64,000 bases of DNA from JAHECW01 sp964641415 (GCA_964641415.1 CAZXMW010000003.1:96463-160462), one strand, 5' to 3'. Positions 24,812 to 37,036 are shown, counted from the first letter of the stretch. Made by a program: numbers and translations. The notes: generated by a model from the letters alone, not told the origin.

Positions 24812-25252
24812 TCAGTCGGTCGGCGGGGCCGGCGTCTTGGCCGGCGCCTTGATGGTCGGGCTGAAGACCTCGCGGATGCCGCCGAGGGAGATGCTCTCGA
24901 TGTAGTAGTAGTAGTCCCGTGTCGGATCGATGTCGTCATCGACGAAGATGTAGCGCTGGGGCTCGTCGGTCGTCCCGGCGCCGGGCAGCGGCCCGTCGGT
25001 GATCTTGACGAAAGGCCCATCCTCGTCGAGCGACCGGTAGATGTCGAAACCGAAGTTGTCGACCTCGCTGGCGGTCGTCCACTTGAGCGTGTTGACCAAC
25101 GGCTCGTCGGCCGCCTCGGGGGCCGGCGCCGGCCGGCTCGTCACCACGTCTCCGCGGGACGACTCGGGCGGCGCCTCGATCGGCGCCGTCGACCCGCAGC
25201 CGAGCACCCACAACAGGACGAGCACCAGACTCGACATCCACAGCTTGGTCAC
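24812..25252 (-). CDS. lipoprotein with fibronectin-III-like domain
   Basis: 146 residues. The lipobox VLGC places the lipidated cysteine at 19, so it is exported and membrane-anchored. A short Pro/Ala-rich linker is followed by one FnIII-like domain (about 52-135) with the NTLKWTTASEVDNFGFDIYR start, a form common in bacterial secreted proteins. The GTG start overlaps the TGA of the C25 peptidase gene (GTGA), so translation is coupled and the product may work with that peptidase. No ligand can be named. Confidence 0.75.
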   Translation of the reverse strand: MTKLWMSSLVLVLLWVLGCGSTAPIEAPPESSRGDVVTSRPAPAPEAADEPLVNTLKWTTASEVDNFGFDIYRSLDEDGPFVKITDGPLPGAGTTDEPQRYIFVDDDIDPTRDYYYYIESISLGGIREVFSPTIKAPAKTPAPPTD

Positions 25253-28008
25253 GATTCCTCCTCGGGTTCGCCCGTCGAACCGGAGACGACCACCGCCTCG
25301 TCCCCGATCGCCGGTGTGGCGATCTCGGTCCAGCCGATGCCGTCGACGCCGAGCGCGTCGTCCCAGACGTAGACGCGGGCCTCGGCGAGACGGCCGTGAT
25401 CGATCGGAGCGTTCCGATCCAACGACACCCGAAACTGTCGACCGGACACCGACAGGCGTTCCTGGTGGATGACCGTTCCGTCGTCTGCGAGCCAGTCCGC
25501 GATCAACGTCCCGGACTCGACGGGGGCCGGCATGGTCGCCCTGAGATCGAACGATCCGGCGGTCTCGGCGATCTCGACCTTCAGGGCGTGCGCCGGGGCA
25601 GCCACCGGCACGGCCGGATCGCCGAGCAGATTGTAGGTCTGGACGAGGACCGGGCTGCCGAACCCGCGCTTGGCCCGCATCACCGCCTCACCGATCGTGT
25701 TGCCGGGAGTGGTCAGCTCGTCGAGCAGGGCCTGACCCATGTTGGGAGAGGGGCTGTTTCGCCAGGACGCGGCGAACACGGCGATGGCGCCGCGCTTCGG
25801 AATCCTGATCAGCTTCTCACCGATCGAGTCGGCTGTCGGGTGGTCGAACGGCGCGGAGTAGCACGTCAGGCTGAGAACCACCGGCAGCCGCCCGTTGCCG
25901 ACGAGCTGGTCGAGGTGCTCGAGGGTGAACAGATCGTGGTTCTTCTCGAGATCCGGGGGACCGGTCCGCCAGATGTACCGGCCGCCATGGCCGATGAAAT
26001 GGACCGCTGCGACACCGTCGTCGAGAACCTCGAGGATCCGCCGGGTGTGGTGCTCATTGGCCGGCTCGGAGGGGTGGGGGTAGATCTTGGTCGACACGTA
26101 GCCCCGCCGCCGGAGACTCTCGGCGATGAGATCGCTGCGCCGCTGGAAGCCGGGGCTTTCGTTGGCGATGAACAGAAGCTCCCGCCGCCACGGTCCGATC
26201 GGGGGACTCGACGCGAAGGCCAGCGTCTTGTCGATGACCCGGTCGAGCTCGTCCAAATCGACCACCGGCAACCGACCGATGGCCATGTCGGGCAAATCGT
26301 CCCCGTCGTCGAAGCAGACGAACCAGGTGTCGCTGGCGGCGTGTCCCTCGGTGGTCGGGTAACTCGACGTCGGCACCAGGTTGCGATTGTTGAGCACCGA
26401 CCCTTCCGAGTACGGCGTGCTGGAGTTCTTGACGAACCGGCGGGTTTCCCCGGGCCGGTAGGTCCAGTCGGCGTAGTGGGTGTCGTCAGCCAGGGTGTTC
26501 TTGAAATCCCAGCTCGCGTCGCCGACCAGAAGCACGAATCGGGGCGACGGCGACGGCCAACTGGTGTGAGCGTGCTCGAGGAAGTCCCGAATCGGCCGCG
26601 GGCTGACCACCCCGCCGTTGAACTCGTCGTAGATGTCCTGGACGTCAACCACCGTCACCGTGAGCCCGCGGCCGCGATGAAACTCGGCCAGCCGCTCGGC
26701 GCCGGCGCGAAGGGTCCGGTGGGTGATGATGATGTAGTCGGCCTGCCGGTTGTTCGCCCGAAGCCGCGACGGCCTGTCGAGCACGACCTCGTTGGGCGCC
26801 GCAACCGCGTTTCGTTCGAGGACGACGACGCCGCGCTCGTCGTCCGCGAGGGTCACGGCGAGAGCTCCGCCGGGGGCCACGTCACGCCGGCCGTCCGGCC
26901 GGTAGACCTCGAGGGGCGACGCGTCGTCCGACGACACCACAACTTCGTGAGGACCCTCTGAGCGGTCGGCGAACACTCTCATCTGCTCGTTCCCGACCAC
27001 CGCGGAGCGCAGATACTCGACCTCGATCCAGTTGAGCAGCACCACGTCGACGAGCAGATCGCCGCTGTCCGGATAGTTGCGTTTCGGCACCTCGAGGGCG
27101 AGAGCGTTCACACCTTCCGACACCAGGCTGGCGTCGACTTTGAACTCGTGCACGTAATGCTCGGTCCCGTCCCAGCTCACCGTGTCGACCAAACCGCCGT
27201 TGAGCCGAACCGCGAGCTCGTGGTGCGGCACCGCTGCCCGTTCCTGGTGCCGTGGCTCCGACCACCCCCGCAGGCCGAGACGGACACGGACGGCCGGGGC
27301 AACCGGCGCCGGGGTCCCGAACAGTGCGGCGATCGTCGACCCGACAGCCCCGCCGCCGCCGACCGCGGCGTCCGACCCCGCTCGGAGCTCGGCGGACAGC
27401 GCATCGGCCCATCGCAGATCGTCAGCCGTGACCGCTGAGCCACCGGTCAGTCCGTGGACCACCAGCTCATGCTCGAAGGGTCTGCGGTCCGCGACCGACA
27501 GCCGCTCCCAGTACCAGCTTTCCTCGGGCTCGCCGGCCCGGGGACGGAAACGCACCATGATCCTGTCCGCTTCAAGATGGTGCCGGACCCGCACCTGCCC
27601 GGGCGTCGCTGTCGGGACCGCGTCGAGAATCCGGGTCGAGCCGTGTAACGGCGCCGGGTCGTCGAAGGACAGCACAGAGCAGTTGAACCGCGAGTAGGGA
27701 TTCAGGTACGAGGTGCTGCCGCGCAGCACCTCACCAAGAAATTGCACCCGATCGCCCGGTCCGAAACGGCCGTCGTCGCCGTCCTCGATCCACAGCGACG
27801 CCGGCTCGCCGAAGTTCCGCAGTCCCATCAGGTGAGATCGGCGCGGTCCGTCGAGCCCGGCGTCGACCAGCTGCTCGTAGCTGATCTGGTAGACGCCGGC
27901 ATGCTCGGTGTAGATCTTGAAGGCAGGTGCTCCGTCATGTGCCCCTGCCGGCGAAACCGCCAACGTGAGCCAGACCGAAACCCAAACAGGAATGATCCGC
28001 AGCGTCAT
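25249..28008 (-). CDS. secreted C25-family (gingipain/PorU-like) cysteine peptidase
   Basis: 919 residues with a signal peptide (1-23, ...SPAGA). The N-terminal beta-rich part begins with FKIYTEHAGVYQISYEQLVDAG, as in PorU-type proteins. The C25 catalytic domain (about 435-790) has the histidine in FIGHGG (H674) and the cysteine in LTCYSAP (C716), in the correct order and spacing for the family. No C-terminal secretion domain of the gingipain sort is seen, which is closer to PorU than to gingipains. The ATG at 28008 is preferred over a frame extension that reads through the hexamer-rich gap. It is followed immediately by the FnIII lipoprotein gene. Confidence 0.82.
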   Translation of the reverse strand: MTLRIIPVWVSVWLTLAVSPAGAHDGAPAFKIYTEHAGVYQISYEQLVDAGLDGPRRSHLMGLRNFGEPASLWIEDGDDGRFGPGDRVQFLGEVLRGSTSYLNPYSRFNCSVLSFDDPAPLHGSTRILDAVPTATPGQVRVRHHLEADRIMVRFRPRAGEPEESWYWERLSVADRRPFEHELVVHGLTGGSAVTADDLRWADALSAELRAGSDAAVGGGGAVGSTIAALFGTPAPVAPAVRVRLGLRGWSEPRHQERAAVPHHELAVRLNGGLVDTVSWDGTEHYVHEFKVDASLVSEGVNALALEVPKRNYPDSGDLLVDVVLLNWIEVEYLRSAVVGNEQMRVFADRSEGPHEVVVSSDDASPLEVYRPDGRRDVAPGGALAVTLADDERGVVVLERNAVAAPNEVVLDRPSRLRANNRQADYIIITHRTLRAGAERLAEFHRGRGLTVTVVDVQDIYDEFNGGVVSPRPIRDFLEHAHTSWPSPSPRFVLLVGDASWDFKNTLADDTHYADWTYRPGETRRFVKNSSTPYSEGSVLNNRNLVPTSSYPTTEGHAASDTWFVCFDDGDDLPDMAIGRLPVVDLDELDRVIDKTLAFASSPPIGPWRRELLFIANESPGFQRRSDLIAESLRRRGYVSTKIYPHPSEPANEHHTRRILEVLDDGVAAVHFIGHGGRYIWRTGPPDLEKNHDLFTLEHLDQLVGNGRLPVVLSLTCYSAPFDHPTADSIGEKLIRIPKRGAIAVFAASWRNSPSPNMGQALLDELTTPGNTIGEAVMRAKRGFGSPVLVQTYNLLGDPAVPVAAPAHALKVEIAETAGSFDLRATMPAPVESGTLIADWLADDGTVIHQERLSVSGRQFRVSLDRNAPIDHGRLAEARVYVWDDALGVDGIGWTEIATPAIGDEAVVVSGSTGEPEEES

Positions 28009-28034
28009 CACAACCCGATCAGTATACCGGTCCC

Positions 28035-28128
28035 CCCTCGTGTCCGCGTCCGTGGCCGACGTCCGGATCCAAGGCCTTGGCCGCCTCGCCACGGCGAAGC
28101 CGGGTGGCCGCGTCCGGGTCCGGAACAA
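28035..28128. repeat. degenerate GTCCGN hexamer tract
   Basis: A degenerate run of GTCCGC/GTCCGT/GTCCGG hexamers and a CCAAGGCCTTGG palindrome (28069-28080). It lies just upstream of the C25 peptidase start in the 283-bp gap before the glycosyltransferase gene. It is related in form to the perfect hexamer arrays elsewhere. Confidence 0.5.
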
Positions 28129-28291
28129 CATTCCGCCCCCGACGGCAGAGGCGGCCGTCAACGACAGCGAGCAGGGACAGCGTCAGCGGCGGCTCCGAAC
28201 CCCATCCCGCCCGAAGCGCGATGAGCCCGCTTGACGCACGTCCGCGAACGGACTCCATCAACCCTCACCCCCTCGAGATCTCGGAGTCGCC

Positions 28292-29650
28292 CTATGCGAG
28301 CGCGAAGTAGAGCAGAAGCCCGACGATGAGCGCGGCGGCGCCGGCTCGCGGGGCGGTCACCCGCGGCCGGAACCCGGCCTCGATCCAGGCGACGAGACAG
28401 CCGACACCGACGAAGGCCGCCGGCAACATCTGAATGCGGTATCTGGTCTTGACGTGGAGCCAGAGAAACAGCAGCAGGTTGTACCCGACAAAGGCAGCCA
28501 GCAGACGGGCCCAGCGACACCGCCGACATCCACCGACGATCAGGCCGACCGGCGCCGCCACGTACAGGGCGAGCAGCGAGCCCAAGGTCAGCACTGTGAC
28601 GACAGACGAAAGCACCGGACCCGCGTCGACGTACCCGGCGCCGGACTGGCGCTGGGCCGCACCGCCGGGGAGCTGGTCGGTCAAATAACAACCGGCGTCG
28701 AACAGCCGGAAATACTGCTTCGAAAGCTGGTCGCACACGACGCTCACGATCCCCCGCTCAGCAACCAGCTCGCGGATCTTGCGACGCAGGATGAGGTCGC
28801 GCTCGGCATCGGTGTCGGCGCTGTCGGTCCACCGACGGTACTCGGGCCAGACCACGTCGTGTTCGAAGCTGTCCCGGCCGACGTCGTTGAGTCCGACCCA
28901 CAGATTGAAGGTCGCCGAGTTGGCGATCGTCGGCTGTCCGGTTCTGGTCGTGTTGGCGATGACGATCGGCGCGACGGTCACTCCGGCGAGAACCAGAACC
29001 AGGCCCGCCCGAATCAGCGCCTGCCGCGGCCGGAGGCCCCACACGGCGGCAACGGCCAGCACCGGAACGAAGGGCAGCAGAAGGCTCTTCGTGAGCAGCG
29101 CCAATCCGAGGGCGATTCCGGCGATGGCGTTGCGAACGGCCGAACCGGGCCGCCCGGCGAGCAGCCAGACGACCGCGACAAACAGGAACAGGTGGAGAAT
29201 CTCGGGCCACAGGTAGTGGCTGAACGCCACCAGCGGCGGGTAACCGACGGTCATGGCAGCTGCCGTCCACCCCGCCGCTCGGGAGTCGGTCAGCCGTCTC
29301 GCGAGGTCCCCCAGAACCAGCGCCGTGGTGACCAGCAGCGCGCTCTGCAGAACCCAGACCCAGACCACGTCGCCGCCGCCCAGGAACAGGACACCAGCCA
29401 GAAACTGAGGATACAGAGGCGGCCACAGCGGCTCCGGCCACCAACCCGGGTCGCCGGCGAGCAGCCGCGCAGCCGATGCCAGGTAGGTGTTCTCATCGCC
29501 CCACGGCACACGCGGCGCGCCGAACCGATCCAGCCACCAGAGCAGGGCATGGACTCCGGCGATCCAGGCGGCGGCGAGCCCGGCCATCCCGGGCCACCAC
29601 CAGCGCTGCTCGAGATCGTGGTGCGCCGAGTCGCCGGCGGGCTGGACCAT
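28292..29650 (-). CDS. GT-C family (PMT_2/ArnT-like) membrane glycosyltransferase
   Basis: 452 residues with about ten or more membrane helices. The catalytic DE of the GT-C fold is in the first periplasmic loop (WGDENTYLASA, D52-E53), followed by a tyrosine as in PMT/ArnT-type enzymes that use polyprenyl-phosphate sugars. The C-terminal half is mostly hydrophobic. The acceptor and donor are unknown; lipid A, protein or glycan are all possible. The ATG at 29650 is chosen because the in-frame extension upstream is Gly/His-rich sequence translated from a hexamer array. Confidence 0.72.
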   Translation of the reverse strand: MVQPAGDSAHHDLEQRWWWPGMAGLAAAWIAGVHALLWWLDRFGAPRVPWGDENTYLASAARLLAGDPGWWPEPLWPPLYPQFLAGVLFLGGGDVVWVWVLQSALLVTTALVLGDLARRLTDSRAAGWTAAAMTVGYPPLVAFSHYLWPEILHLFLFVAVVWLLAGRPGSAVRNAIAGIALGLALLTKSLLLPFVPVLAVAAVWGLRPRQALIRAGLVLVLAGVTVAPIVIANTTRTGQPTIANSATFNLWVGLNDVGRDSFEHDVVWPEYRRWTDSADTDAERDLILRRKIRELVAERGIVSVVCDQLSKQYFRLFDAGCYLTDQLPGGAAQRQSGAGYVDAGPVLSSVVTVLTLGSLLALYVAAPVGLIVGGCRRCRWARLLAAFVGYNLLLFLWLHVKTRYRIQMLPAAFVGVGCLVAWIEAGFRPRVTAPRAGAAALIVGLLLYFALA

Positions 29651-29689
29651 CGCCAGATTGTAGCCCGGACGCTCATCGCGACCGTGGCG

Positions 29690-29795
29690 GGGTCGGTTTC
29701 CAGGGCCGAATCCGAAACCGTGCCTGGATCCGCGCCCGTATTCGTGGCCGTGGCCGGATCCGTTTCCGTTGCCGTGGCCGTGCCCGATGACAGCG
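29690..29795. repeat. CCGNNN hexamer array upstream of the glycosyltransferase gene
   Basis: Roughly 17 imperfect six-base units (CCGAAT, CCGTTT, CCGTGG, CCGGAT) lie in the 351-bp gap 29651-30001. The rest of this gap holds a dispersed repeat (29847-29886) and a GGCAGC-type tract (29935-29966); no gene was seen. Confidence 0.75.
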
Positions 29796-29846
29796 GCAGG
29801 GGCAGCGGCAGAAACCGGGCACAGCACCCGCGGCATTCATCCGCAT

Positions 29847-29886
29847 CCGGATCCATAGGCGGGGCCTTCAGGCCCCGCGACCCGAC
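29847..29886. repeat. dispersed repeat copy B (family with 8292-8332)
   Basis: The core is an eight-base-pair hairpin GCGGGGCC-TTCA-GGCCCCGC flanked by CCGGATCC. It matches the reverse complement of 8292-8332 at about 37 of 40 positions. Both copies sit beside hexamer arrays. Confidence 0.6.
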
Positions 29887-29934
29887 CGCGGCGGGCTGGT
29901 CGGCAACCAAGGATGGCTGCCGCCACACCCCACC

Positions 29935-29966
29935 CGGCAGCGGCAGTGATCAGCGGCAGCGGGCAG
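29935..29966. repeat. GGCAGC / GATCAGCG tract
   Basis: A short run of GGCAGC units interrupted by TGATCAGC. The same pattern recurs at 54268-54307 (reverse complement) and 63919-64000. Confidence 0.6.
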
Positions 29967-30001
29967 GGCGCCTCGACGCTCCAGCGTCGATCCTGACACC
30001 C

Positions 30002-33219
<3,218 letters not shown>

Positions 33220-33223
<4 letters not shown>

Positions 33224-34410
33224 GCCGCGCTCCCGGCCGCGCGCTCGTCGTCGGTGGTGATCTCGATCTCGCCTGCCCGCCGCACCGCCATGCCGTCAGT
33301 CACGGCGTCGATCGAGCTGACGATGACGAGCTCACCGGCCGACAGACCCGAGCCGACGAGCGCCCGGTCGAGGTCCGAGCGCAGCACCCGCACCGTCCGG
33401 ATGTCGAGCGCGCCGTCGTCGTAGACCCAGACCTTGTCGCCGTCGTGGATCGCGTATCGGGGGATCGGAACGACGTCGTCGACGGTCCGTCCGAGGATCC
33501 GGACATCGACGAAGGTCCCCGGCAGCAGAGCGGGTCGTTCAGCGGAGGTCCGATAGGGATCGTCGACCTCGATGACGACGTGAACCATCCGTGAGGTCTG
33601 GTCGACCTCGGCCTCCATCCGGTTCACCCGACCCCGCCAGGTCGCGGGCACGCCGCCGAAGTCGGACCCGACGTCGGCGTCGGCGGCCGAGCCGTCGTCG
33701 CGCGGCGGCACGTTGAACCAGGCCAGCTCGCTACTCTTGAGGGGCACTCTGACCTCGACCGCGTCCGTTCCGTAGACCCGGGCCATCCGGTTCGTGACCC
33801 CGACGAACTGGCCGACGTCGACGTTCTCGGAGACGACAACGCCGTCGAACGGCACCGAGATCCGGGTCCGCTCGAGGTTGAGAGCAGCGGCGGCGAGATC
33901 GGCCTCGGCGGCGGCGAGCTCGGCCTCGGCCTGGCGGATCTGCGGCTCGCGGATGACGAGCCCTGGGGCCTCCTCGCCGGGGTGGAGTTCGTCCCACTCG
34001 TCGCGCGCGACCTCGGCCTCGGCCCGCTCGCGCTCGAGGTTGACGAGCGCTCGGGCAACCGCCGCCTGAGCCCGTTCCACTGCGAGCTCGTAGTCCCGGG
34101 GATCGATCCTGACGAGGGTCTCGCCGGCCGAGAAGAAGCCGCCGGCGACGAGCCGCGGGTGGACCTCGACGACCCGGCCCGCGACCTGCGGCACAACATC
34201 GACGGCGACCCGTGGGACGACTTCGCCGTGGCCGGTGACAACGACGGGGACGCTCGTGACCTCGGCGGGCATGACCTCGACCATCGGCCCGAGCGCCGGC
34301 CGCTCGACCCGGTCAGGCGCCGTCCGCGACGAGGCGAGCAGCCAGGCGCCGATGATGCCGCAGGCAATCACGACCATGGGTGCAACGATCTTGAGCGTCT
34401 TGCTGGACAT
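33220..34410 (-). CDS. RND efflux periplasmic adaptor (membrane fusion protein, HlyD/AcrA family)
   Basis: 396 residues. An N-terminal membrane anchor (about 8-25) is followed by a lipoyl/barrel-sandwich half (VDVVPQVAGRVVEVHP), a coiled-coil hairpin rich in Ala, Glu and Arg (about 108-185), the second lipoyl half (ISVPFDGVVVSENVDVGQFV) and beta-barrel/membrane-proximal domains. It bridges the inner-membrane permease to the outer-membrane channel. The start codon overlaps the channel gene stop (TGATG) and the stop overlaps the permease start, giving tight coupling of all three parts. Confidence 0.93.
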
Positions 34411-35972
34411 CAGGAGACCCCGTTCGAGTTTTGAGTTGTGAGTTGTGAGTTGTGAGTTATGGCTGCGCTCACGGATCGCTCTCGGGTTTCCGGGGCGGTC
34501 TCGGGTGGCGAGTCAGCCGGCGTCGATTCGGTCGTGACTCGCCTGTTCTCCAAATCGGTGCCCCAGTCGCCGCCGAGGGCGAGAAAGAGATCGATCCGAG
34601 CGTTCCAGACGTCCGAGGTGCTGGTGATCAGCGCCTGCTCGGCGAGCCGGAGCCGACGTTCGGTCTCGAGCACCGTGAGCAGGCTTTCCACACCCCGCTG
34701 GTAGCGCTCTTTGGCGATCCGGTCGGCGGACCGCGCCTCGGCCACCCGTTCGGCGGTCAGCCGGTAGCTCGTGACGGTCGCCTCTCCGAGCACCAGGGCG
34801 TCTTCGACCTCGCGCAGCGCCTCGAGCACCGCACCGGCGTACAACGCCGCCGCCTGCTCCGCCCGGGCTCTGGCCGCCGCCACCTCCGCCCGGCGCTGGC
34901 CGCCGGAGAAGACCGGCGCCGAGAGGTTGGCGATGATGTTGTACACGAAGTTCGACAGGTCGAGCTCGCCGGCCCGGTCGCCGTTCTCGCCGACCGAGCC
35001 GGTCAAGCTTAGATCAGGGTAGAGGTTTGCGATCGCGGCGCCGACTCCGTAGGTGGCGCCGGCGAGCTGCATCTCGGCTTGACGGAGGTCGGGCCTGCGG
35101 TCGAGCAGAGAGGCCGGCAACCCGACCGGCACCGGTTCGAGGTCGGGCAGCACCGGAAGGGTCCTGGACAGCGCGTCGGCACTTCCGGGTCGCCGGCCGA
35201 CCAGGACGTCCAGGGCGAGCCTCGCCTGCTCGAGCCCGGCGGAGATCACGGCCTCGGAGGCTCGGGAGGCGGCGAGGTTCTCGCGAGCCAGATGAAGCTC
35301 GACGGCGCCCGCGATCCCGGCCCGGTACCGGCGCTCGACGGTGCGGGTCGTGGTCTCCCAGCTGGAAGTGATCTCCCGGTTGATCTCGAGCGCTCGGCCG
35401 GCCGAGGCGACGAGCACCCGCGCTCGAACGACCCCTGCGACAACCGCGTGCACCACCGCCGCCTTCGCCGCCTCTTCGGCCAGCAGGGAAGCCCACTGGC
35501 TCTGCTGGGTCCGCCTCAGCCGGCCGAACAGATCGGCCTGCCAACCAACGTTGAGGTCGTAGGCGTAGGTTGTCGAGTCCACCGTCCGCCGGCCGATCTC
35601 GGGCAGCACGAAGGAGACCCTCTGCTCGGACAGCGAGGCCCCGACGCCGACCTGGGGCAGGCGTGCGCCGCCGGCGCGCCTCAGATTGGCCTCGGCTTCG
35701 AGCACCCTGGCCGCGGCCACCCGAAGATCGCTGTTGTTGTCAAGAGCGAGCTCGACGAGCTCGACGGTGGTCGCGTCGCCGAAGGTCCGCCACCACGGCG
35801 ATACCTCGGGCGGCTCGTCGCCCGGCGCGCCCTCAGCATGGACATATGCATCGCCCAGCTCGGCTGCGGTGACCGGGCGCTCGGGCTCGGGCCCGAGGGT
35901 ACAGCCCGCGAGACCAATGGCCGCGAACACGCCGAGTGCGGCGGCGATCGGTGATCGATGGTCGCTCCTCAT
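34410..35972 (-). CDS. outer-membrane efflux lipoprotein (NodT/OprM family)
   Basis: 520 residues. The lipobox LAGC puts the lipidated cysteine at about 24. Two OEP repeats follow with long Ala/Glu/Arg helices, including the conserved DLFGRLRRTQQ and DRRPDLRQAEMQLAGATYGVGAAIANLYPDLSL regions. It forms the trimeric TolC-like exit duct. The C-terminus is odd: the last approximately 17 codons run through a GAGTTGT heptamer array (34426-34460), giving a His/Asn/Gln/Ser/Thr-rich tail not expected in the family. The ATG overlaps the tetR stop. Confidence 0.92.
   Translation of the reverse strand: MRSDHRSPIAAALGVFAAIGLAGCTLGPEPERPVTAAELGDAYVHAEGAPGDEPPEVSPWWRTFGDATTVELVELALDNNSDLRVAAARVLEAEANLRRAGGARLPQVGVGASLSEQRVSFVLPEIGRRTVDSTTYAYDLNVGWQADLFGRLRRTQQSQWASLLAEEAAKAAVVHAVVAGVVRARVLVASAGRALEINREITSSWETTTRTVERRYRAGIAGAVELHLARENLAASRASEAVISAGLEQARLALDVLVGRRPGSADALSRTLPVLPDLEPVPVGLPASLLDRRPDLRQAEMQLAGATYGVGAAIANLYPDLSLTGSVGENGDRAGELDLSNFVYNIIANLSAPVFSGGQRRAEVAAARARAEQAAALYAGAVLEALREVEDALVLGEATVTSYRLTAERVAEARSADRIAKERYQRGVESLLTVLETERRLRLAEQALITSTSDVWNARIDLFLALGGDWGTDLENRRVTTESTPADSPPETAPETRERSVSAAITHNSQLTTQNSNGVS
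34426..34460. repeat. GAGTTGT heptamer array inside the channel gene 3' end
   Basis: Five tandem seven-base units (GAGTTTT, three GAGTTGT, GAGTTAT). They lie within the coding region of the outer-membrane channel gene, ending 16 bp before its stop codon. Confidence 0.85.
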
Positions 35973-36676
35973 GATGTCCTTCCCCGTGGTGCGAACGGCT
36001 GCGAGTCAGCGGTTTCACCCAACGCGCACGCGCGGATCCCGGCCGCCGAGAAGCGGACGAAGTGATCGAGAAAACCTCTGAGATCGAACGGAAGCTCACC
36101 GGCCCGCTCGATCTGCTCGCTCATATGCTGCCCCTTCACGGCGTGCAGCAGCTGGCCGATCAGCGAGAAGATGCAGTAGAACGACTGCTCCGGCGTCATG
36201 GGCACCCCGACCCGGTCCAACGAGGTCACGGCCCGCGCGATGAGCGGTCGGATGAACTCGTCGAGGAAGAGCCCGTCCGGGAGCTTCTGGTCCGAGATCT
36301 CCCGGCTGACGAAGAGCATGAACCGGCGCCCCAGGCTCTCGTCCACGAGCGGCTCGAGAAAGCCCTCGGCGAAGCTCTCCAGGTACTCCTCGAGGGTCGG
36401 CGCGGGATTCCGCTGAAGGAGCTCGTCCATCATCGCCATGCGCTGGGCCCTGAGCGGGGCCAGCATGACCCGGAAGGACTCGACGTAGAGGTTCTCCTTG
36501 CCGCCGAAGTGGTAGTTGACCGCCGCCACGTTGCATCCGGCCTCGGTGGTGATGTCGCGCACCGACGTGGCGTCGAGGCCCTTCTCGGCGAACAGCCGCT
36601 GCGCCGCGTCGAGGATCCGCTGGCGGGTCTCCTGCGTCTCGCAGATCTCGGCAGCGGACTCGGTCAGGGTCTTCAC
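35969..36676 (-). CDS. TetR/AcrR family transcriptional repressor of the RND operon
   Basis: 235 residues. The N-terminal helix-turn-helix is canonical (ILDAAQRLFAEKGLDATSVRDITTEAGCNVAAVNYHFGGKENLY, about 20-63, broken here by family-typical positions A24, G33, T37, Y55, H56, F57). The C-terminal ligand domain resembles the CecR/YbiH branch (DUF1956-like). The GTG start is supported by GGAGGG at 36682-36687, five bases upstream. It is the first gene of the four-gene efflux operon and sits 32 bases below a promoter overlapped by two palindromes, so autorepression and drug-induced release are likely. Confidence 0.92.
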   Translation of the reverse strand: MKTLTESAAEICETQETRQRILDAAQRLFAEKGLDATSVRDITTEAGCNVAAVNYHFGGKENLYVESFRVMLAPLRAQRMAMMDELLQRNPAPTLEEYLESFAEGFLEPLVDESLGRRFMLFVSREISDQKLPDGLFLDEFIRPLIARAVTSLDRVGVPMTPEQSFYCIFSLIGQLLHAVKGQHMSEQIERAGELPFDLRGFLDHFVRFSAAGIRACALGETADSQPFAPRGRTS

Positions 36677-36690
36677 CGTCGCCCTCCAAC

Positions 36691-36707
36691 GTTCGTTTCA
36701 AACGAAC
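36691..36707. promoter_or_regulatory. operator 1 of the TetR repressor
   Basis: A perfect inverted repeat GTTCGTTT-C-AAACGAAC (eight-base arms, one-base centre) directly downstream of the -10 box of the tetR promoter. It would cover the start of transcription. Confidence 0.8.
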
Positions 36708-36735
36708 ATTCTCAACGATCGTTTGATTCTGTCAA
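36708..36735 (-). promoter_or_regulatory. promoter of the tetR-RND efflux operon
   Basis: A consensus -35 TTGACA (36735-36730) and a -10 GAGAAT (36713-36708) are separated by 16 bp on the minus strand. A second palindrome, AACGATCGTT (36714-36723), lies in the spacer. Operator 1 follows immediately. This arrangement predicts tight repression by the adjacent TetR protein. Confidence 0.7.
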
Positions 36736-36750
36736 GGGAAAAGATCGCCG

Positions 36751-36857
36751 TATCTGTGGCCGATTCCGATTCCGATTCCGATTCCAGATCTGATTCCGAA
36801 TCCGAGTGCGGGGCCGAGGCCGAGGCCGAGTCCGAGGCCGAGGCCGATTCCGACGAA
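36751..36857. repeat. CCGATT / CCGAGG hexamer array
   Basis: About 17 six-base units, first CCGATT-type then GCCGAG-type, upstream of the tetR promoter. It is the left part of a 577-bp gap (36677-37253) that also holds the operators, a long inverted repeat (36929-37014) and copy 2 of the 140-nt element. Confidence 0.85.
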
Positions 36858-36928
36858 CGGTATCGCATCCCGGTGCGCGCCCATGCCGGTTCACTGCGAT
36901 CTCGATTCCCGCGAGTTCAATCGCCACC

Positions 36929-37014
36929 GGCGGGCGTGCCGGGCATCGAGTTGTGCCTGCACGACAGCCCGGCGAAGAGCTCGCTTCGCACAACTCCGAT
37001 GCCGGGCACCCGCC
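36929..37014. repeat. near-perfect 27-bp inverted repeat
   Basis: Arms 36929-36956 and 36988-37014 are complementary apart from a base or two of bulge and one mismatch. The 31-base interior contains a further six-base-pair hairpin (GCGAAG/CTTCGC). No transposase, T-tract or coding signal is attached. It could be a recombination or protein-binding site, a MITE-like remnant, or the stem of an RNA. Confidence 0.75.
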
Positions 37015-37036
37015 GAGCCCGCGCGCCGAATCACGT

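Noticed and set aside
36929..37014. Ends of an insertion sequence
   Set aside because: Only 31 bases separate the arms and no transposase or target duplication is present.
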